Positions 17,440 through 25,927 of a DNA stretch of 38,000 nt are shown piece after piece (positions within the stretch are counted from its first letter, which is position 1; the number at the start of each line of letters is the position of its first letter). The stretch is taken from the NCBI GenBank assembly GCA_027858835.1, contig JAQIBY010000060.1, positions 1 to 38,000 on the forward strand. Reading direction: 5' to 3'. The DNA is from Bacteroidales bacterium. Its GTDB lineage: Bacteria; Bacteroidota; Bacteroidia; Bacteroidales; ML635J-15. The notes below the pieces were generated by a model, which saw only the letters and a list, made by a program, of their open reading frames with translations, did no database searches and was not told where the DNA came from. A program made the translations under genes and the position numbers.

Positions 17440-18891
17440 ATGAAAATCACTGCCATGCATAATATCATAAAAACATCAATTGTAATTGCTTTAATTAGCT
17501 TTACCACATTGAGCCTTAAAGCACAACAGGGAAATACATTCTATTTTATGAACAAAGTTTCCCAAACCAATTATTTAAACCCAGCTATGGGCTCTGACTA
17601 TAATTTCACACTCGGAGGTGCTATACTGCCAATTGTCGGACAAATACCACCCCCGATTTATTTCAATTATGCAAATAACGGATTTCAGTTTTCCGATCTC
17701 ATTCATGAAGGTGAAGGTGTTTATGCCGATTCGCTTGTAATTGACCCAGAATTATTTCTGGCAAATTTACGAACGGCAAATCACATCCGCTTCCAAACAC
17801 ATATTGATTTATTTCATCTGGGATTTAAAACCAAAAATGAAGTATATTTGAGTTTTAACATTACCGAAAAAATCAATTATGGATTTACCCTTCCAAAAGA
17901 CTTATTCCGGATGGCATGGTTTGGAAATAATTATTTCCGTGAAAATAACGAAACAATTGTACTTACCGATTTAGGCATGCGAGCAACACATTATCGTGAA
18001 ATTGCCGGAGGTTTCAGCACTGAAGTTATGGATGGACTAATCGTTGGAGGTCGAGCAAAAATATTGTTTGGAATGTCGAATGTTCAAACAAAAATTAATG
18101 AGCTCACGCTTTTTACAAATCAGAATGATTACGGAATTACTGCAGTTGCGGATATGACAGTACATGCAAGCACCCCATTACCAATAGGTTACGACAAGGA
18201 TTCCTTGGAATTTACCTTTGATTCACTCGCTCTGGAAGACTATAATCCGACGAGCTATCCATTTAATTTAAAAAATCCGGGCTTTGCATTAGATTTGGGA
18301 GCAACCTACGAAATTAATTCAGATTTTTCAGCCTACTTCTCTGTCAATGACATTGGTTTTATCAGTTGGAATGACAACCCCATTAGCATGAAAACAGATG
18401 GCACATTTACATTCCGCGGCATTGAAGTTGATTTCTTTGAAGATGAAGAAGAATTCAATCAAAACATAGAAGAGTTTACCGACTCAATTATGCGAATATT
18501 CGCCCCCGATGTCACAGATGGAGGATACCTAACCTGGTTGCCAACAGATATGTATCTTGGTGGACAGTACCATTTTCACGAAATGCTTGATTTTGGTGCG
18601 TTATACCGACTCGAATTTTATCAAAAGAGTGTGATGCAAAGCCTTACCTTATCAGCAAATTCCAATCTGACAAACTGGCTTTCTGCTCACCTCTCATATT
18701 CTGTAATGAACAATTCATACAACAATATTGGTTTCGGATTAATGATTCGCGGTGCCATGTTGCAATACTATATTGTTAGCGATAATATTATGGCTGCATT
18801 TCAACCACAAAATACAAGAAATGTGAATTTCCGCATGGGATGCAATCTCGTATTTGGTTACAAAAAGATTAAATCTGAATCGCTCCTGTAA
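17440..18891 (+). CDS. DUF5723-like outer-membrane beta-barrel protein
   Basis: 483 aa. A signal peptide ends at LKAQ (about residue 28); the second Met (17455) is an equally good start. The mature start, with a QTNYLNPAM motif soon after, and repeated amphipathic strands (LGGAILPIVG, FALDLGATYEI, GGQYHFHEMLDFGALYRLEF, NVNFRMGCNLVFGYKK at the C-terminus) resemble DUF5723/PorV-like barrels of Bacteroidota, in which an NPA motif follows the signal peptide. An acidic insert (EVDFFEDEEEF, about 328-340) is probably a surface loop. It is in an operon with the upstream lipoprotein (9-base gap). Transport or assembly partner roles are possible, but none is shown. Confidence 0.65.
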   Translation: MKITAMHNIIKTSIVIALISFTTLSLKAQQGNTFYFMNKVSQTNYLNPAMGSDYNFTLGGAILPIVGQIPPPIYFNYANNGFQFSDLIHEGEGVYADSLVIDPELFLANLRTANHIRFQTHIDLFHLGFKTKNEVYLSFNITEKINYGFTLPKDLFRMAWFGNNYFRENNETIVLTDLGMRATHYREIAGGFSTEVMDGLIVGGRAKILFGMSNVQTKINELTLFTNQNDYGITAVADMTVHASTPLPIGYDKDSLEFTFDSLALEDYNPTSYPFNLKNPGFALDLGATYEINSDFSAYFSVNDIGFISWNDNPISMKTDGTFTFRGIEVDFFEDEEEFNQNIEEFTDSIMRIFAPDVTDGGYLTWLPTDMYLGGQYHFHEMLDFGALYRLEFYQKSVMQSLTLSANSNLTNWLSAHLSYSVMNNSYNNIGFGLMIRGAMLQYYIVSDNIMAAFQPQNTRNVNFRMGCNLVFGYKKIKSESLL

Positions 18892-18909
18892 TTCAGGAAA
18901 TGACAATAT

Positions 18910-20946
18910 ATGATATCACAACATAAGTTTAATAAACTACTTAAACTGTCATATTTTTTTGCAGTAAGTTTGCTGCTGGCAAGTCTGCCATTCTCTTTTT
19001 ATATGACTAGTGTTTCCATGTTTCTTATGTTGCTTATTTGGTTTATGTCATTCTTTACATTACCAATTAAATCTCGCTTTCAAAAGAATCCGGAAGTGTG
19101 GGCATTTAGCCTTATTGTCATTATTCACTTTGTCTGGCTATTTAATACCAGTAATTTTGAATATGCCTTTGCGGATATTCAAAAAAAGCTGCCATTGTTG
19201 GCAATCCCACTTATTATGGCAAGTATGCCGGCATTTGGTCGTTGGAAACGCAATTTTTTACTCAATCTTTTTGTGCTGACAATCTTTGCTGCCGGAATTT
19301 CCGTTTTGCTGGCGAAATGGAATATTTTGGAAACCAGAGATTCAAACCCGAGAGATTATTCCGTTTTTATTAGCCATATTAGGTTGAGCTTAATGATTGT
19401 ACTATCAATGTTTATTAGTGCATATTTTGTGCTTATTACAAAAATAAAAATACATTATAAAAGCCTACACATTGCTGCATTTGCATTCAATATTTTCATA
19501 TTACTTGTATTGCAAGCATTTACCGGCATGCTTATCTTTTTTATCACCTTTTTGATAATCGCACCCATTTTTATTCGAAAAATTAAACAAGAAAAATTCA
19601 AACGGTTGAGTTATGGCCTTATCAGTATTGGAGTGTTATCGGTTTTTTTGTTTTTAGGATGGTTTGTCTATTCATTTTATCATTCAGATAATCCATATCC
19701 TGAAAATTTAACACTTACAACAGCTAATGGGAATCCTTATACGCATCGACTGAATTCAGTTGAAATTGAAAATGGGAATAAAGTGTATTATTTTATCAAC
19801 CATTATGAATTGAGACAAAGCTGGAATGAAATTTCAACGACAAATATCGATAGCCTTGATGAAAAAGGACACAATATACGTCATACATTAATTCGCTATC
19901 TAACCAGCATGGGCGAATTTAAGGATGCAGAAGCTGTCCACACATTAAGTCAAAAAGACATTGAAGCCATTGAGTCCGGAATATGCAATGTACGCTATAA
20001 ATCAGGAGAAGGAAATGCAGCACGCCTGTATTATACAATCTGGCAATTGCACAATTATTTTCATGGTGGAAATCCTTCAGGACAAAGTATTACCCAGCGC
20101 ATTGAGCATCTAAAAACGGGTTGGCATATTTTTAAAGATAATCCGGTATTAGGAATCGGCACCGGTGATGTCGATGACTATTTCAAACATCAGTATCGAT
20201 TGGATAAATCGCCACTACTACCCGAATTCAGACATCGCTCACACAACCAGTATATGACTTTTATGATTTCTTTTGGAATGCTTGGTTTTATAATCTTCCT
20301 ATTCGCCTGGTTTATGCCGGCAATCCGAAAACAAGGATTTAAAAATTACTTTTTTTTAGTTTTCTTTATTATTGCAAGCCTGAGTATGCTTTCAGAAGAC
20401 AGTTTTGAAACATTAACGGGTTCTGCTTTTATTGCAACATTTTATTCGCTATTTTTATGGGGAACAAATCATAAGCTTATGTTTCAGGAAAAATTTATGA
20501 GAAAAGCCATCGTATTGGCAAAGGAGAATATAAAAACAGGAAACGGTCCCTTTGGAGCTGTCATTGTTAAAGACGGAGAAATTATTGCTGAAACCTCAAA
20601 TTCAGTAACCCGCAATAATGACCCAACAGCACATGCCGAAGTCAATGCAATACGGCAAGCCTGTGAAAAGCTTCAAACATTTGATTTAAGCGGATGTGAA
20701 ATTTATTCATCCTGCGAGCCATGTCCAATGTGTCTGGGAGCGATTTACTGGGCACAACTCGACAAACTTTATTTTGCAAGTAGCCGCCAAGATGCTGCAA
20801 GTGCAGGCTTTAACGATGAGTTTATTTATGAAGAATTAGCCAAAAACATCAGGGAAAGAAAAATACCAACCCGCCAAATCATGAAAGATGAGGCTGATAT
20901 TGTCTTTAAAACATGGAATGATTTTGAAGATAAAATCAGCTATTAA
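18910..20946 (+). CDS. O-antigen-ligase-like membrane protein fused to guanine deaminase
   Basis: 678 aa in one open frame. Residues 1-515: about ten hydrophobic helices with a large external loop (about 255-430) and the Wzy_C/WaaL-type features PVLGIGTGDV and RSHNQYMTFMISFGMLG, indicating a polymerase or ligase that handles lipid-linked glycans. Residues 524-678 (155 aa, beginning at an internal ATG, 20479) match a full-length guanine deaminase of the B. subtilis GuaD type: GPFGAVIVKDG, DPTAHAEVNAI (H575, E577), SSCEPCPMCLGAIYWA (C605, C608), AGFNDEFIYEE and a final ISY. Guanine deaminase makes xanthine and is normally a separate cytoplasmic protein. The join lies just after the last helix, in FLWGTNHKLMFQEKF, over a 12-base palindrome CATAAGCTTATG. 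Fusion, or overlap with an internal start, is undecided. Confidence 0.85.
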   Translation: MISQHKFNKLLKLSYFFAVSLLLASLPFSFYMTSVSMFLMLLIWFMSFFTLPIKSRFQKNPEVWAFSLIVIIHFVWLFNTSNFEYAFADIQKKLPLLAIPLIMASMPAFGRWKRNFLLNLFVLTIFAAGISVLLAKWNILETRDSNPRDYSVFISHIRLSLMIVLSMFISAYFVLITKIKIHYKSLHIAAFAFNIFILLVLQAFTGMLIFFITFLIIAPIFIRKIKQEKFKRLSYGLISIGVLSVFLFLGWFVYSFYHSDNPYPENLTLTTANGNPYTHRLNSVEIENGNKVYYFINHYELRQSWNEISTTNIDSLDEKGHNIRHTLIRYLTSMGEFKDAEAVHTLSQKDIEAIESGICNVRYKSGEGNAARLYYTIWQLHNYFHGGNPSGQSITQRIEHLKTGWHIFKDNPVLGIGTGDVDDYFKHQYRLDKSPLLPEFRHRSHNQYMTFMISFGMLGFIIFLFAWFMPAIRKQGFKNYFFLVFFIIASLSMLSEDSFETLTGSAFIATFYSLFLWGTNHKLMFQEKFMRKAIVLAKENIKTGNGPFGAVIVKDGEIIAETSNSVTRNNDPTAHAEVNAIRQACEKLQTFDLSGCEIYSSCEPCPMCLGAIYWAQLDKLYFASSRQDAASAGFNDEFIYEELAKNIRERKIPTRQIMKDEADIVFKTWNDFEDKISY

Positions 20947-20955
20947 TCACTAATT

Positions 20956-21465
20956 ATGCAAAAATTAGGTGCAGATTTTTTCACGCGTGATGTCCTAATT
21001 GTCGCTCCTGAACTGATTGGGAGAATTATTCAAATAAAAACCGACAAGAAGGTCGAAAACTTTCGCATTACTGAAACAGAAGCATACCGCGGAGAGGAAG
21101 ATTTGGCATGTCACGCTCGAAAAGGGAAAACATCACGAACTGCACCCATGTATGAAACCGGAGGAATTCTGTACATTTATCTAATTTATGGAATGCATTG
21201 GATGCTTAATATCGTTACCGCAGAAAAAAATAACCCTCAGGCGGTACTAATCCGTGGAGTAGCACAATACAACGGCCCGGGAAAACTCACAAAGCGAATG
21301 GGAATAAACAAAAAATTCAATTATCTGAAAATATATGATTCAGAACAATTTCAATTGTTTGATGATGGATTTTCTCCAAATATTGCTGCCGGAAAACGCA
21401 TAGGAATTGATTACGCCGGAGAAGTTTATAAAAATAAAGCGTGGCGTTATTTTCAATCCGAATAA
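20956..21465 (+). CDS. DNA-3-methyladenine glycosylase (AAG/MPG family)
   Basis: 169-aa base-excision repair enzyme that removes alkylated purines. Family signatures: DFFTRDVLIVAPELIG at the start, ITETEAYRG with catalytic-base candidate E42, DLACHARKGKTSR, LYIYLIYGMHWMLNIV (72-87), and NGPGKLTKRMGI. It is slightly shorter than the usual 185-200 residues; the trimming is in the loop and C-terminus, and all visible active-site motifs remain. The last gene of the run starting at 12981 (9 bases after the Wzy-GuaD gene). Its last 13 bases overlap the convergent purN. Confidence 0.9.
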   Translation: MQKLGADFFTRDVLIVAPELIGRIIQIKTDKKVENFRITETEAYRGEEDLACHARKGKTSRTAPMYETGGILYIYLIYGMHWMLNIVTAEKNNPQAVLIRGVAQYNGPGKLTKRMGINKKFNYLKIYDSEQFQLFDDGFSPNIAAGKRIGIDYAGEVYKNKAWRYFQSE

Positions 21466-22028
21466 TCCTGAATAACTTGTTCTATCGCCTGCGGATAATG
21501 TCGATATTCAAGTTTATGAATGCGATTTGCCAGTGATTCGACGCTGTCCTCATCGAAAATAGGACAATAAGCCTGTAAAATTAGCTTTCCTTCATCGTAT
21601 TTTTCATTCACATAATGAATCGATATTCCACTCTGTGTTTCACGATTTGCAAGCACCGCTTTATGTACATTATCACCATACATCCCTTTACCACCATAAG
21701 AAGGAAGCAAAGCCGGATGTATATTTAAAATCCGATTTGGAAACTCTGTTACCATTTTTGAGGGAATTAATGCTAAGAAGCCTGCCAGAATAATGTAATC
21801 AATTTGATGATTTTTTAGACACTCAAGCAACGCATCGGATTTTTTTATCTCGGTATTTGAAAAATAATATGAAGGAATTTTAAGCCGTTTTGCACGTTCC
21901 AGCACACCGGCCTTTTGATTGTTCGCAACAATGCATTTTACGCCAATTTCCTTACTATCTGCGAAATATCTTGCAATATTTTCAGCATTTGTACCCGATC
22001 CTGATGCAAAAATCGCTAAATTTGTCAT
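21453..22028 (-). CDS. purN: Phosphoribosylglycinamide formyltransferase
   Basis: Transfers the formyl group of 10-formyl-tetrahydrofolate to GAR in purine synthesis. From ATG 22028 the product is 191 aa with the phosphate-binding FASGSGTNAENI (7-18) and the catalytic trio N102, H104 (LNIHPALLPSYGG) and D145 (NEKYDEG). The open frame extends another 40 codons upstream to 22148, but that extension (MHFELTKKQ...) is not part of the family and overlaps the acpP promoter area, so the internal Met is chosen. Divergent from acpP, convergent with the glycosylase gene. Confidence 0.95.
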   Translation of the reverse strand: MTNLAIFASGSGTNAENIARYFADSKEIGVKCIVANNQKAGVLERAKRLKIPSYYFSNTEIKKSDALLECLKNHQIDYIILAGFLALIPSKMVTEFPNRILNIHPALLPSYGGKGMYGDNVHKAVLANRETQSGISIHYVNEKYDEGKLILQAYCPIFDEDSVESLANRIHKLEYRHYPQAIEQVIQDYSD

Positions 22029-22099
22029 GTTATTTTTATGTATAATTATTTGAGTTTCAAAGTAAAGCATTTTTTGTTGGTCAAAAAAATGGCTTTTTA

Positions 22100-22132
22100 T
22101 TTGGATAGTTAATTTATAAATTTGTTTCTTTG
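22100..22132 (+). promoter_or_regulatory. Probable acpP promoter (TTTG - 21 bp - TTTCTTTG)
   Basis: TTTG at 22100-22103 and TTTCTTTG at 22125-22132 (one mismatch to TAnnTTTG) are spaced 21 bases, within the Bacteroidota range. Start of transcription would be near 22138, giving a leader of about 40 bases before acpP at 22180. Confidence 0.45.
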
Positions 22133-22179
22133 TAAGCTCAAAATGCATTTTAATTTTTTATTAATATAAATTTATAACT

Positions 22180-22416
22180 ATGTCTGATATTGCATCAAGA
22201 GTAAAAGGTATTATCGTTGACAAACTTGGCGTTGACGAAAATGAAGTGACTCCAGAAGCTAGTTTCACTAACGATCTCGGAGCTGACTCACTTGACACTG
22301 TAGAACTCATCATGGAATTCGAAAAAGATTTCGATATCTCTATTCCAGATGAAGAAGCTGAAAAAATTGCCACTGTAGGTGACGCGATTTCTTACGTTGA
22401 AAACAACGCAAAATAA
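22180..22416 (+). CDS. acpP: Acyl carrier protein
   Basis: 78-aa acidic carrier of fatty-acid intermediates. The phosphopantetheine attachment motif is [14 protein letters not shown] with Ser37, and the helix after it ([18 protein letters not shown]) is standard for AcpP. It is followed after 28 bases by fabF and then rnc, the widely conserved acpP-fabF-rnc order. Richer in C and G at third positions than its neighbours, as expected for a highly expressed gene. Confidence 0.98.
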   Translation: MSDIASRVKGIIVDKLGVDENEVTPEASFTNDLGADSLDTVELIMEFEKDFDISIPDEEAEKIATVGDAISYVENNAK

Positions 22417-22444
22417 GAATTAGGTATCACTAATTTGAAATCTT

Positions 22445-23701
22445 ATGGAACTCAAACGAGTAGTAGTAACAGGTATTGGTACAATTAACCCATTAGGGAA
22501 TAACATATCTGATTTCTGGGAAAATCTTTCCAATGGTAAAAGTGGAATTGACTGGATTAAAGGATTTGATGCCAGTGAATTTAAAACCCGTTTTGCCTGC
22601 GAAGTGAAAGATTTTGATGCCAAAGAATATCTCGATCGTAAAGAGATTCGTAAGATGGATCGGTTTTCTCAGTATGCCTTGGTATCAGTTGCAGAAGCAA
22701 TTGAAGCATCTGGCTTACTCAGTAACGACAGTGTTGACAAAGATGAAATTGGTGTGATCTGGGCTTCCGGTATCGGAGGCCTGGACACTTTAATTTCAGA
22801 AATGAAATCATATGTTGAAGGAGGATTCAAACCACGGTTTAGCCCATTCTTCATCCCAAAAATGATTTCAGACATCGCTGCCGGACACATCAGCATGAAA
22901 TACGGATTTCGCGGTCCGAATTTCGCAACAGTTTCCGCATGTGCATCTTCATCCAATGCATTAATTGACGCTTTCAACTACATCCGTCTCGGTAAAGCAA
23001 ATGCGTTTGTCGCCGGAGGTTCTGAAGCTGCAGTTAATGAAGCCGGGCTTGGAGGTTTTTCTTCCATGCAGGCAATTTCCAGAAATAATGATGAGTACAA
23101 ATCTGCATCCAGACCATTTTGCGCAACTCGCGATGGGTTCGTAATGGGCGAAGGTGCCGGTGCGCTAATTCTGGAAGAATATGAACATGCAAAAAAACGC
23201 GGAGCAAACATCATCGCAGAATTAATCGGAGGCGGAATGTCTGCTGATGCTCACCACGTAACTGCACCAGACCCGAATGGAGGCGGAGCAAGACTTGTTA
23301 TGGAAAGAGTATTGAAAGACGCCGGCATTGACGGACATCAAGTCGATTACATCAATGTACACGGAACTGCTACTCCAATTGGTGATGTAGCAGAATTAAT
23401 CGGGATCCAACGAGTTTTTGGAGAGCATGCATTCGAACTGAATATCAGCTCAACAAAATCCATGACTGGACACCTGCTTGGTGCGGCCGGAGCACTCGAA
23501 TCTATTGCTGCAATCCTTGCAATTAAACACAACCTCGTGCCACCAACAATTAATCATCAGGAATGGGACGAAAACATTGACAAGCGTTTTAACTTAACTT
23601 TGCATAAAGCACAGGAACGCAAAGTCAATTATGCAATGAGCAACACTTTTGGTTTCGGAGGACACAATACATCTGTATTATTTAAAGCGTTTGAAGGATA
23701 A
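22445..23701 (+). CDS. fabF: 3-oxoacyl-[ACP] synthase II
   Basis: 418-aa condensing enzyme that elongates fatty acyl-ACP with malonyl-ACP. The Cys-His-His triad is visible: C166 in TVSACASSSNA, H306 in NVHGTATPIGD and H343 in KSMTGHLLGAAGA. The N-terminal RVVVTGIGTINPLGN and C-terminal NTFGFGGHN motifs are characteristic. The length is that of the family. It sits between acpP (28 bases) and rnc (5 bases), clearly in one operon. Confidence 0.98.
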   Translation: MELKRVVVTGIGTINPLGNNISDFWENLSNGKSGIDWIKGFDASEFKTRFACEVKDFDAKEYLDRKEIRKMDRFSQYALVSVAEAIEASGLLSNDSVDKDEIGVIWASGIGGLDTLISEMKSYVEGGFKPRFSPFFIPKMISDIAAGHISMKYGFRGPNFATVSACASSSNALIDAFNYIRLGKANAFVAGGSEAAVNEAGLGGFSSMQAISRNNDEYKSASRPFCATRDGFVMGEGAGALILEEYEHAKKRGANIIAELIGGGMSADAHHVTAPDPNGGGARLVMERVLKDAGIDGHQVDYINVHGTATPIGDVAELIGIQRVFGEHAFELNISSTKSMTGHLLGAAGALESIAAILAIKHNLVPPTINHQEWDENIDKRFNLTLHKAQERKVNYAMSNTFGFGGHNTSVLFKAFEG

Positions 23702-23706
23702 TAGCT

Positions 23707-24432
23707 TTGAGAAAACCCAGAGCATATTACACGCTGTTCCTGCTACTTACTAAACAAAAACACTTTATCCGACAATTAAGAAAATTGCTCGGATTTTACC
23801 CTTTGCATTTATCCTATTACAAAACAGCTTTTCGACATCGTTCGGCCAGTCTGCATGAAGGAAATGCAACCATTAACAATGAACGCTTGGAATTTCTCGG
23901 AGATGCGATTCTTGATGCGATTGTCTCTGATTATCTGTACGAACTTTTCCCCGATGAAGATGAAGGATTTCTCACAAGAATGAGAGCAAAAATTGTACAA
24001 CGCAAAACAATGAACCATATCGCAAACTCAATGGACTTGCAAAACTTTCTTGTTATAGACACCAAAAGCAACATGAGTACTGACCGAATTCTCGGAAATG
24101 CACTTGAAGCACTCGTCGGTGCAATTTATCTGGACAGATCTTATCGGGCGACCCGCTATTTCATTGTTAAAAATTACCTGAAACGCATTGACTTTTCAGT
24201 TATTCAGGAAGCACAATACGACCATAAATCCAAATTATATCATCTGATACAAGATAAAAAATGGAAATTAGTGTTTGAAACTCACGAGCATATTGAAGAT
24301 TGCGAACACAGTGCACATTTCTTATCTATTGTAAAAATTAACGATGCATTTATCGCCGAAGGAAAGGCATGGACAAAGAAAGAAGCGGAACAAGAAGCAT
24401 CTAAAATGGCACTTGAAAAAATCATTTCTTAA
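23707..24432 (+). CDS. rnc: Ribonuclease III
   Basis: 241-aa double-strand-specific endoribonuclease for rRNA and mRNA processing. RNase III domain about 20-165 with the signature NERLEFLGDAILDAI (E62 and D66 as metal ligands) and NALEALVGAIYLD; double-stranded-RNA-binding domain about 170-240, ending in AWTKKEAEQEASKMAL. The start codon is TTG at 23707: there is no ATG before the conserved GFYP...AFRHRSAS region, and related proteins have about 25-30 residues there. Follows fabF by 5 bases. Confidence 0.95.
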   Translation: MRKPRAYYTLFLLLTKQKHFIRQLRKLLGFYPLHLSYYKTAFRHRSASLHEGNATINNERLEFLGDAILDAIVSDYLYELFPDEDEGFLTRMRAKIVQRKTMNHIANSMDLQNFLVIDTKSNMSTDRILGNALEALVGAIYLDRSYRATRYFIVKNYLKRIDFSVIQEAQYDHKSKLYHLIQDKKWKLVFETHEHIEDCEHSAHFLSIVKINDAFIAEGKAWTKKEAEQEASKMALEKIIS

Positions 24433-24455
24433 TCGTACTTTTATAAAAAATTCAT

Positions 24456-24875
24456 TTGGTGAAATCGTCTCGATTAAAATATCAACCAATTTCTAATTTC
24501 GCTTTAATTGCAATTTCCAGCAGTGAAGGAATGGCACGCATCAGTTGGATAATCAATCGTGCTCTAAACATCAGTTTAACGCGTTCTGATGAGCTGAAAG
24601 TTTTTAATGAGAAATTGGAAGCCATTCAGGATTTCGCTTGCTACGTACATACCAATATGCATGATGAGATCGTTCACAGACTAATTGAAAACAAATCGAC
24701 CGGTGGATACTTAAGTAAAGAAAATCAGAATATTGATTATTTTCTGCAATGCATTGAGAAAAAGGATGCAGAGATAGAACAAATACTGAAAAAGATAAAA
24801 ACTGCTGAAGATATCCTTTTTGCAAGCATTATAGAATCCACGGATAAAGCATTAACACAAAAATTACTGATATAA
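24456..24875 (+). CDS. IPExxxVDY-like protein
   Basis: 139-aa protein whose position after rnc and pattern suggest the Bacteroidota IPExxxVDY family of unknown function: an early strand FALIAISSS, then a helix with RISWIINRALNISL, and the family's late IPExxxVDYFL segment, here changed to LSKENQNIDYFLQC. Start is TTG 24456 or GTG 24459; no ATG fits. The C-terminal third is helical and highly charged (KKDAEIEQILKKIK). It follows rnc by 23 bases and ends 1 base before the M42 peptidase gene. The diverged motif makes membership probable rather than certain. Confidence 0.55.
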   Translation: MVKSSRLKYQPISNFALIAISSSEGMARISWIINRALNISLTRSDELKVFNEKLEAIQDFACYVHTNMHDEIVHRLIENKSTGGYLSKENQNIDYFLQCIEKKDAEIEQILKKIKTAEDILFASIIESTDKALTQKLLI

Positions 24876-24876
24876 A

Positions 24877-25920
24877 ATGGATTTTAAATTACTGAAAGCA
24901 ATAAGCGAAGCACCCGGAGTGAGTGGCTTTGAGACAAAAATAAGAGCGCTGATTCAAAAAGAAATCATAGGGCTCGCTGATGAAGTTTCCATTGATAACA
25001 TGGGAAATCTGACCGCATTAAAACGCGGTGCAGAGCGTAAAAAACTGATGGTAGCTGCCCATATGGATGAAATCGGATTTCTTGTCAGTCATATTGATAA
25101 AGAAGGATTTATTCGCTTCATTCCACTCGGGGGTTTCGACCCTAAAACCCTTACTGCACAGCGTGTTGTAATTCACGGCAAGAGAGACATTGTCGGCGTA
25201 ATGGGCTCAAAACCCATTCATGTTATGGATGCTGAAGAGCGCAAAAAAAATGCTGAAATCAAAGATTATTTCATTGATACAGGCTTGACACAAAAAGAAG
25301 TACTGGAAATTGTAGAACCGGGAAATGCAGTTACTCGCGAAAGAGAATGCATCCGAATGGGACATTGTATTAACGGAAAATCGCTTGACAACAGAGTGTC
25401 AGTTTATGTTTTGATTGAAACACTAAAAGCTCTGAAAAATGTTGAAATTCCATACGATCTGTATGCCGTTTTTACTGTTCAGGAAGAAGTTGGAATTCGC
25501 GGAGCACAGGTTGCTGCATTGGAAATTGAACCTGACTTTGGAATTGGACTTGATACTACAATTGCGTATGATGTTCCAGGCGCACAAGATTATGAAAAAG
25601 TGACCGAACTAGGTAAAGGAACTGCTATTAAGCTCATGGATTCCTCGGCGATTGCTGATCAGCGAATGATTCAGCACATGAAAAATACAGCAAAAGCTCA
25701 CAATATTACTTATCAAACAGAAATATTGCCGGCCGGAGGAACTGATACTGCCTTCATTCAACGTATGAACAAAAGCGGAGCAATTGCAGGCGCAATTTCT
25801 ATCCCAACAAGGCATATTCACCAAGTCGTTGAAAGCGTGCATGAAGAAGATGTTGAAGCAAGTATAAAACTGCTTGTTGAATGCATCAAAGGCATGAAAG
25901 CAGCAAAATGGACTTATTGA
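24877..25920 (+). CDS. M42-family metallo-aminopeptidase
   Basis: 347-aa cytoplasmic di-metal aminopeptidase of the glutamyl/deblocking (FrvX/YsdC) type. Visible ligands and catalytic residues are H62 and D64 in AAHMDEIGF, D171 in GKSLDNRVS, E203-E204 in VQEEVGIRG, D226 in GLDTT and a late His in RHIHQVVESVH. SEAPGVSGFE at the N-terminus is typical. Older databases call these proteins endoglucanase M, which is not supported by the motifs. One base separates it from the previous gene and 7 bases from the flippase gene, so read-through into the polysaccharide region is likely. Confidence 0.92.
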   Translation: MDFKLLKAISEAPGVSGFETKIRALIQKEIIGLADEVSIDNMGNLTALKRGAERKKLMVAAHMDEIGFLVSHIDKEGFIRFIPLGGFDPKTLTAQRVVIHGKRDIVGVMGSKPIHVMDAEERKKNAEIKDYFIDTGLTQKEVLEIVEPGNAVTRERECIRMGHCINGKSLDNRVSVYVLIETLKALKNVEIPYDLYAVFTVQEEVGIRGAQVAALEIEPDFGIGLDTTIAYDVPGAQDYEKVTELGKGTAIKLMDSSAIADQRMIQHMKNTAKAHNITYQTEILPAGGTDTAFIQRMNKSGAIAGAISIPTRHIHQVVESVHEEDVEASIKLLVECIKGMKAAKWTY

Positions 25921-25927
25921 TTCTGCT

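Noticed and set aside
22669-23532. Several open frames of 60-100 codons antisense to fabF
   Set aside because: They mirror the codon bias of the highly conserved fabF and have low-complexity Ser/Ala/Pro translations; typical antisense shadows.
24877-25920. Endoglucanase annotation for the M42 protein
   Set aside because: Motifs are those of a metallo-aminopeptidase; the cellulase label is a historical misnomer for this family.
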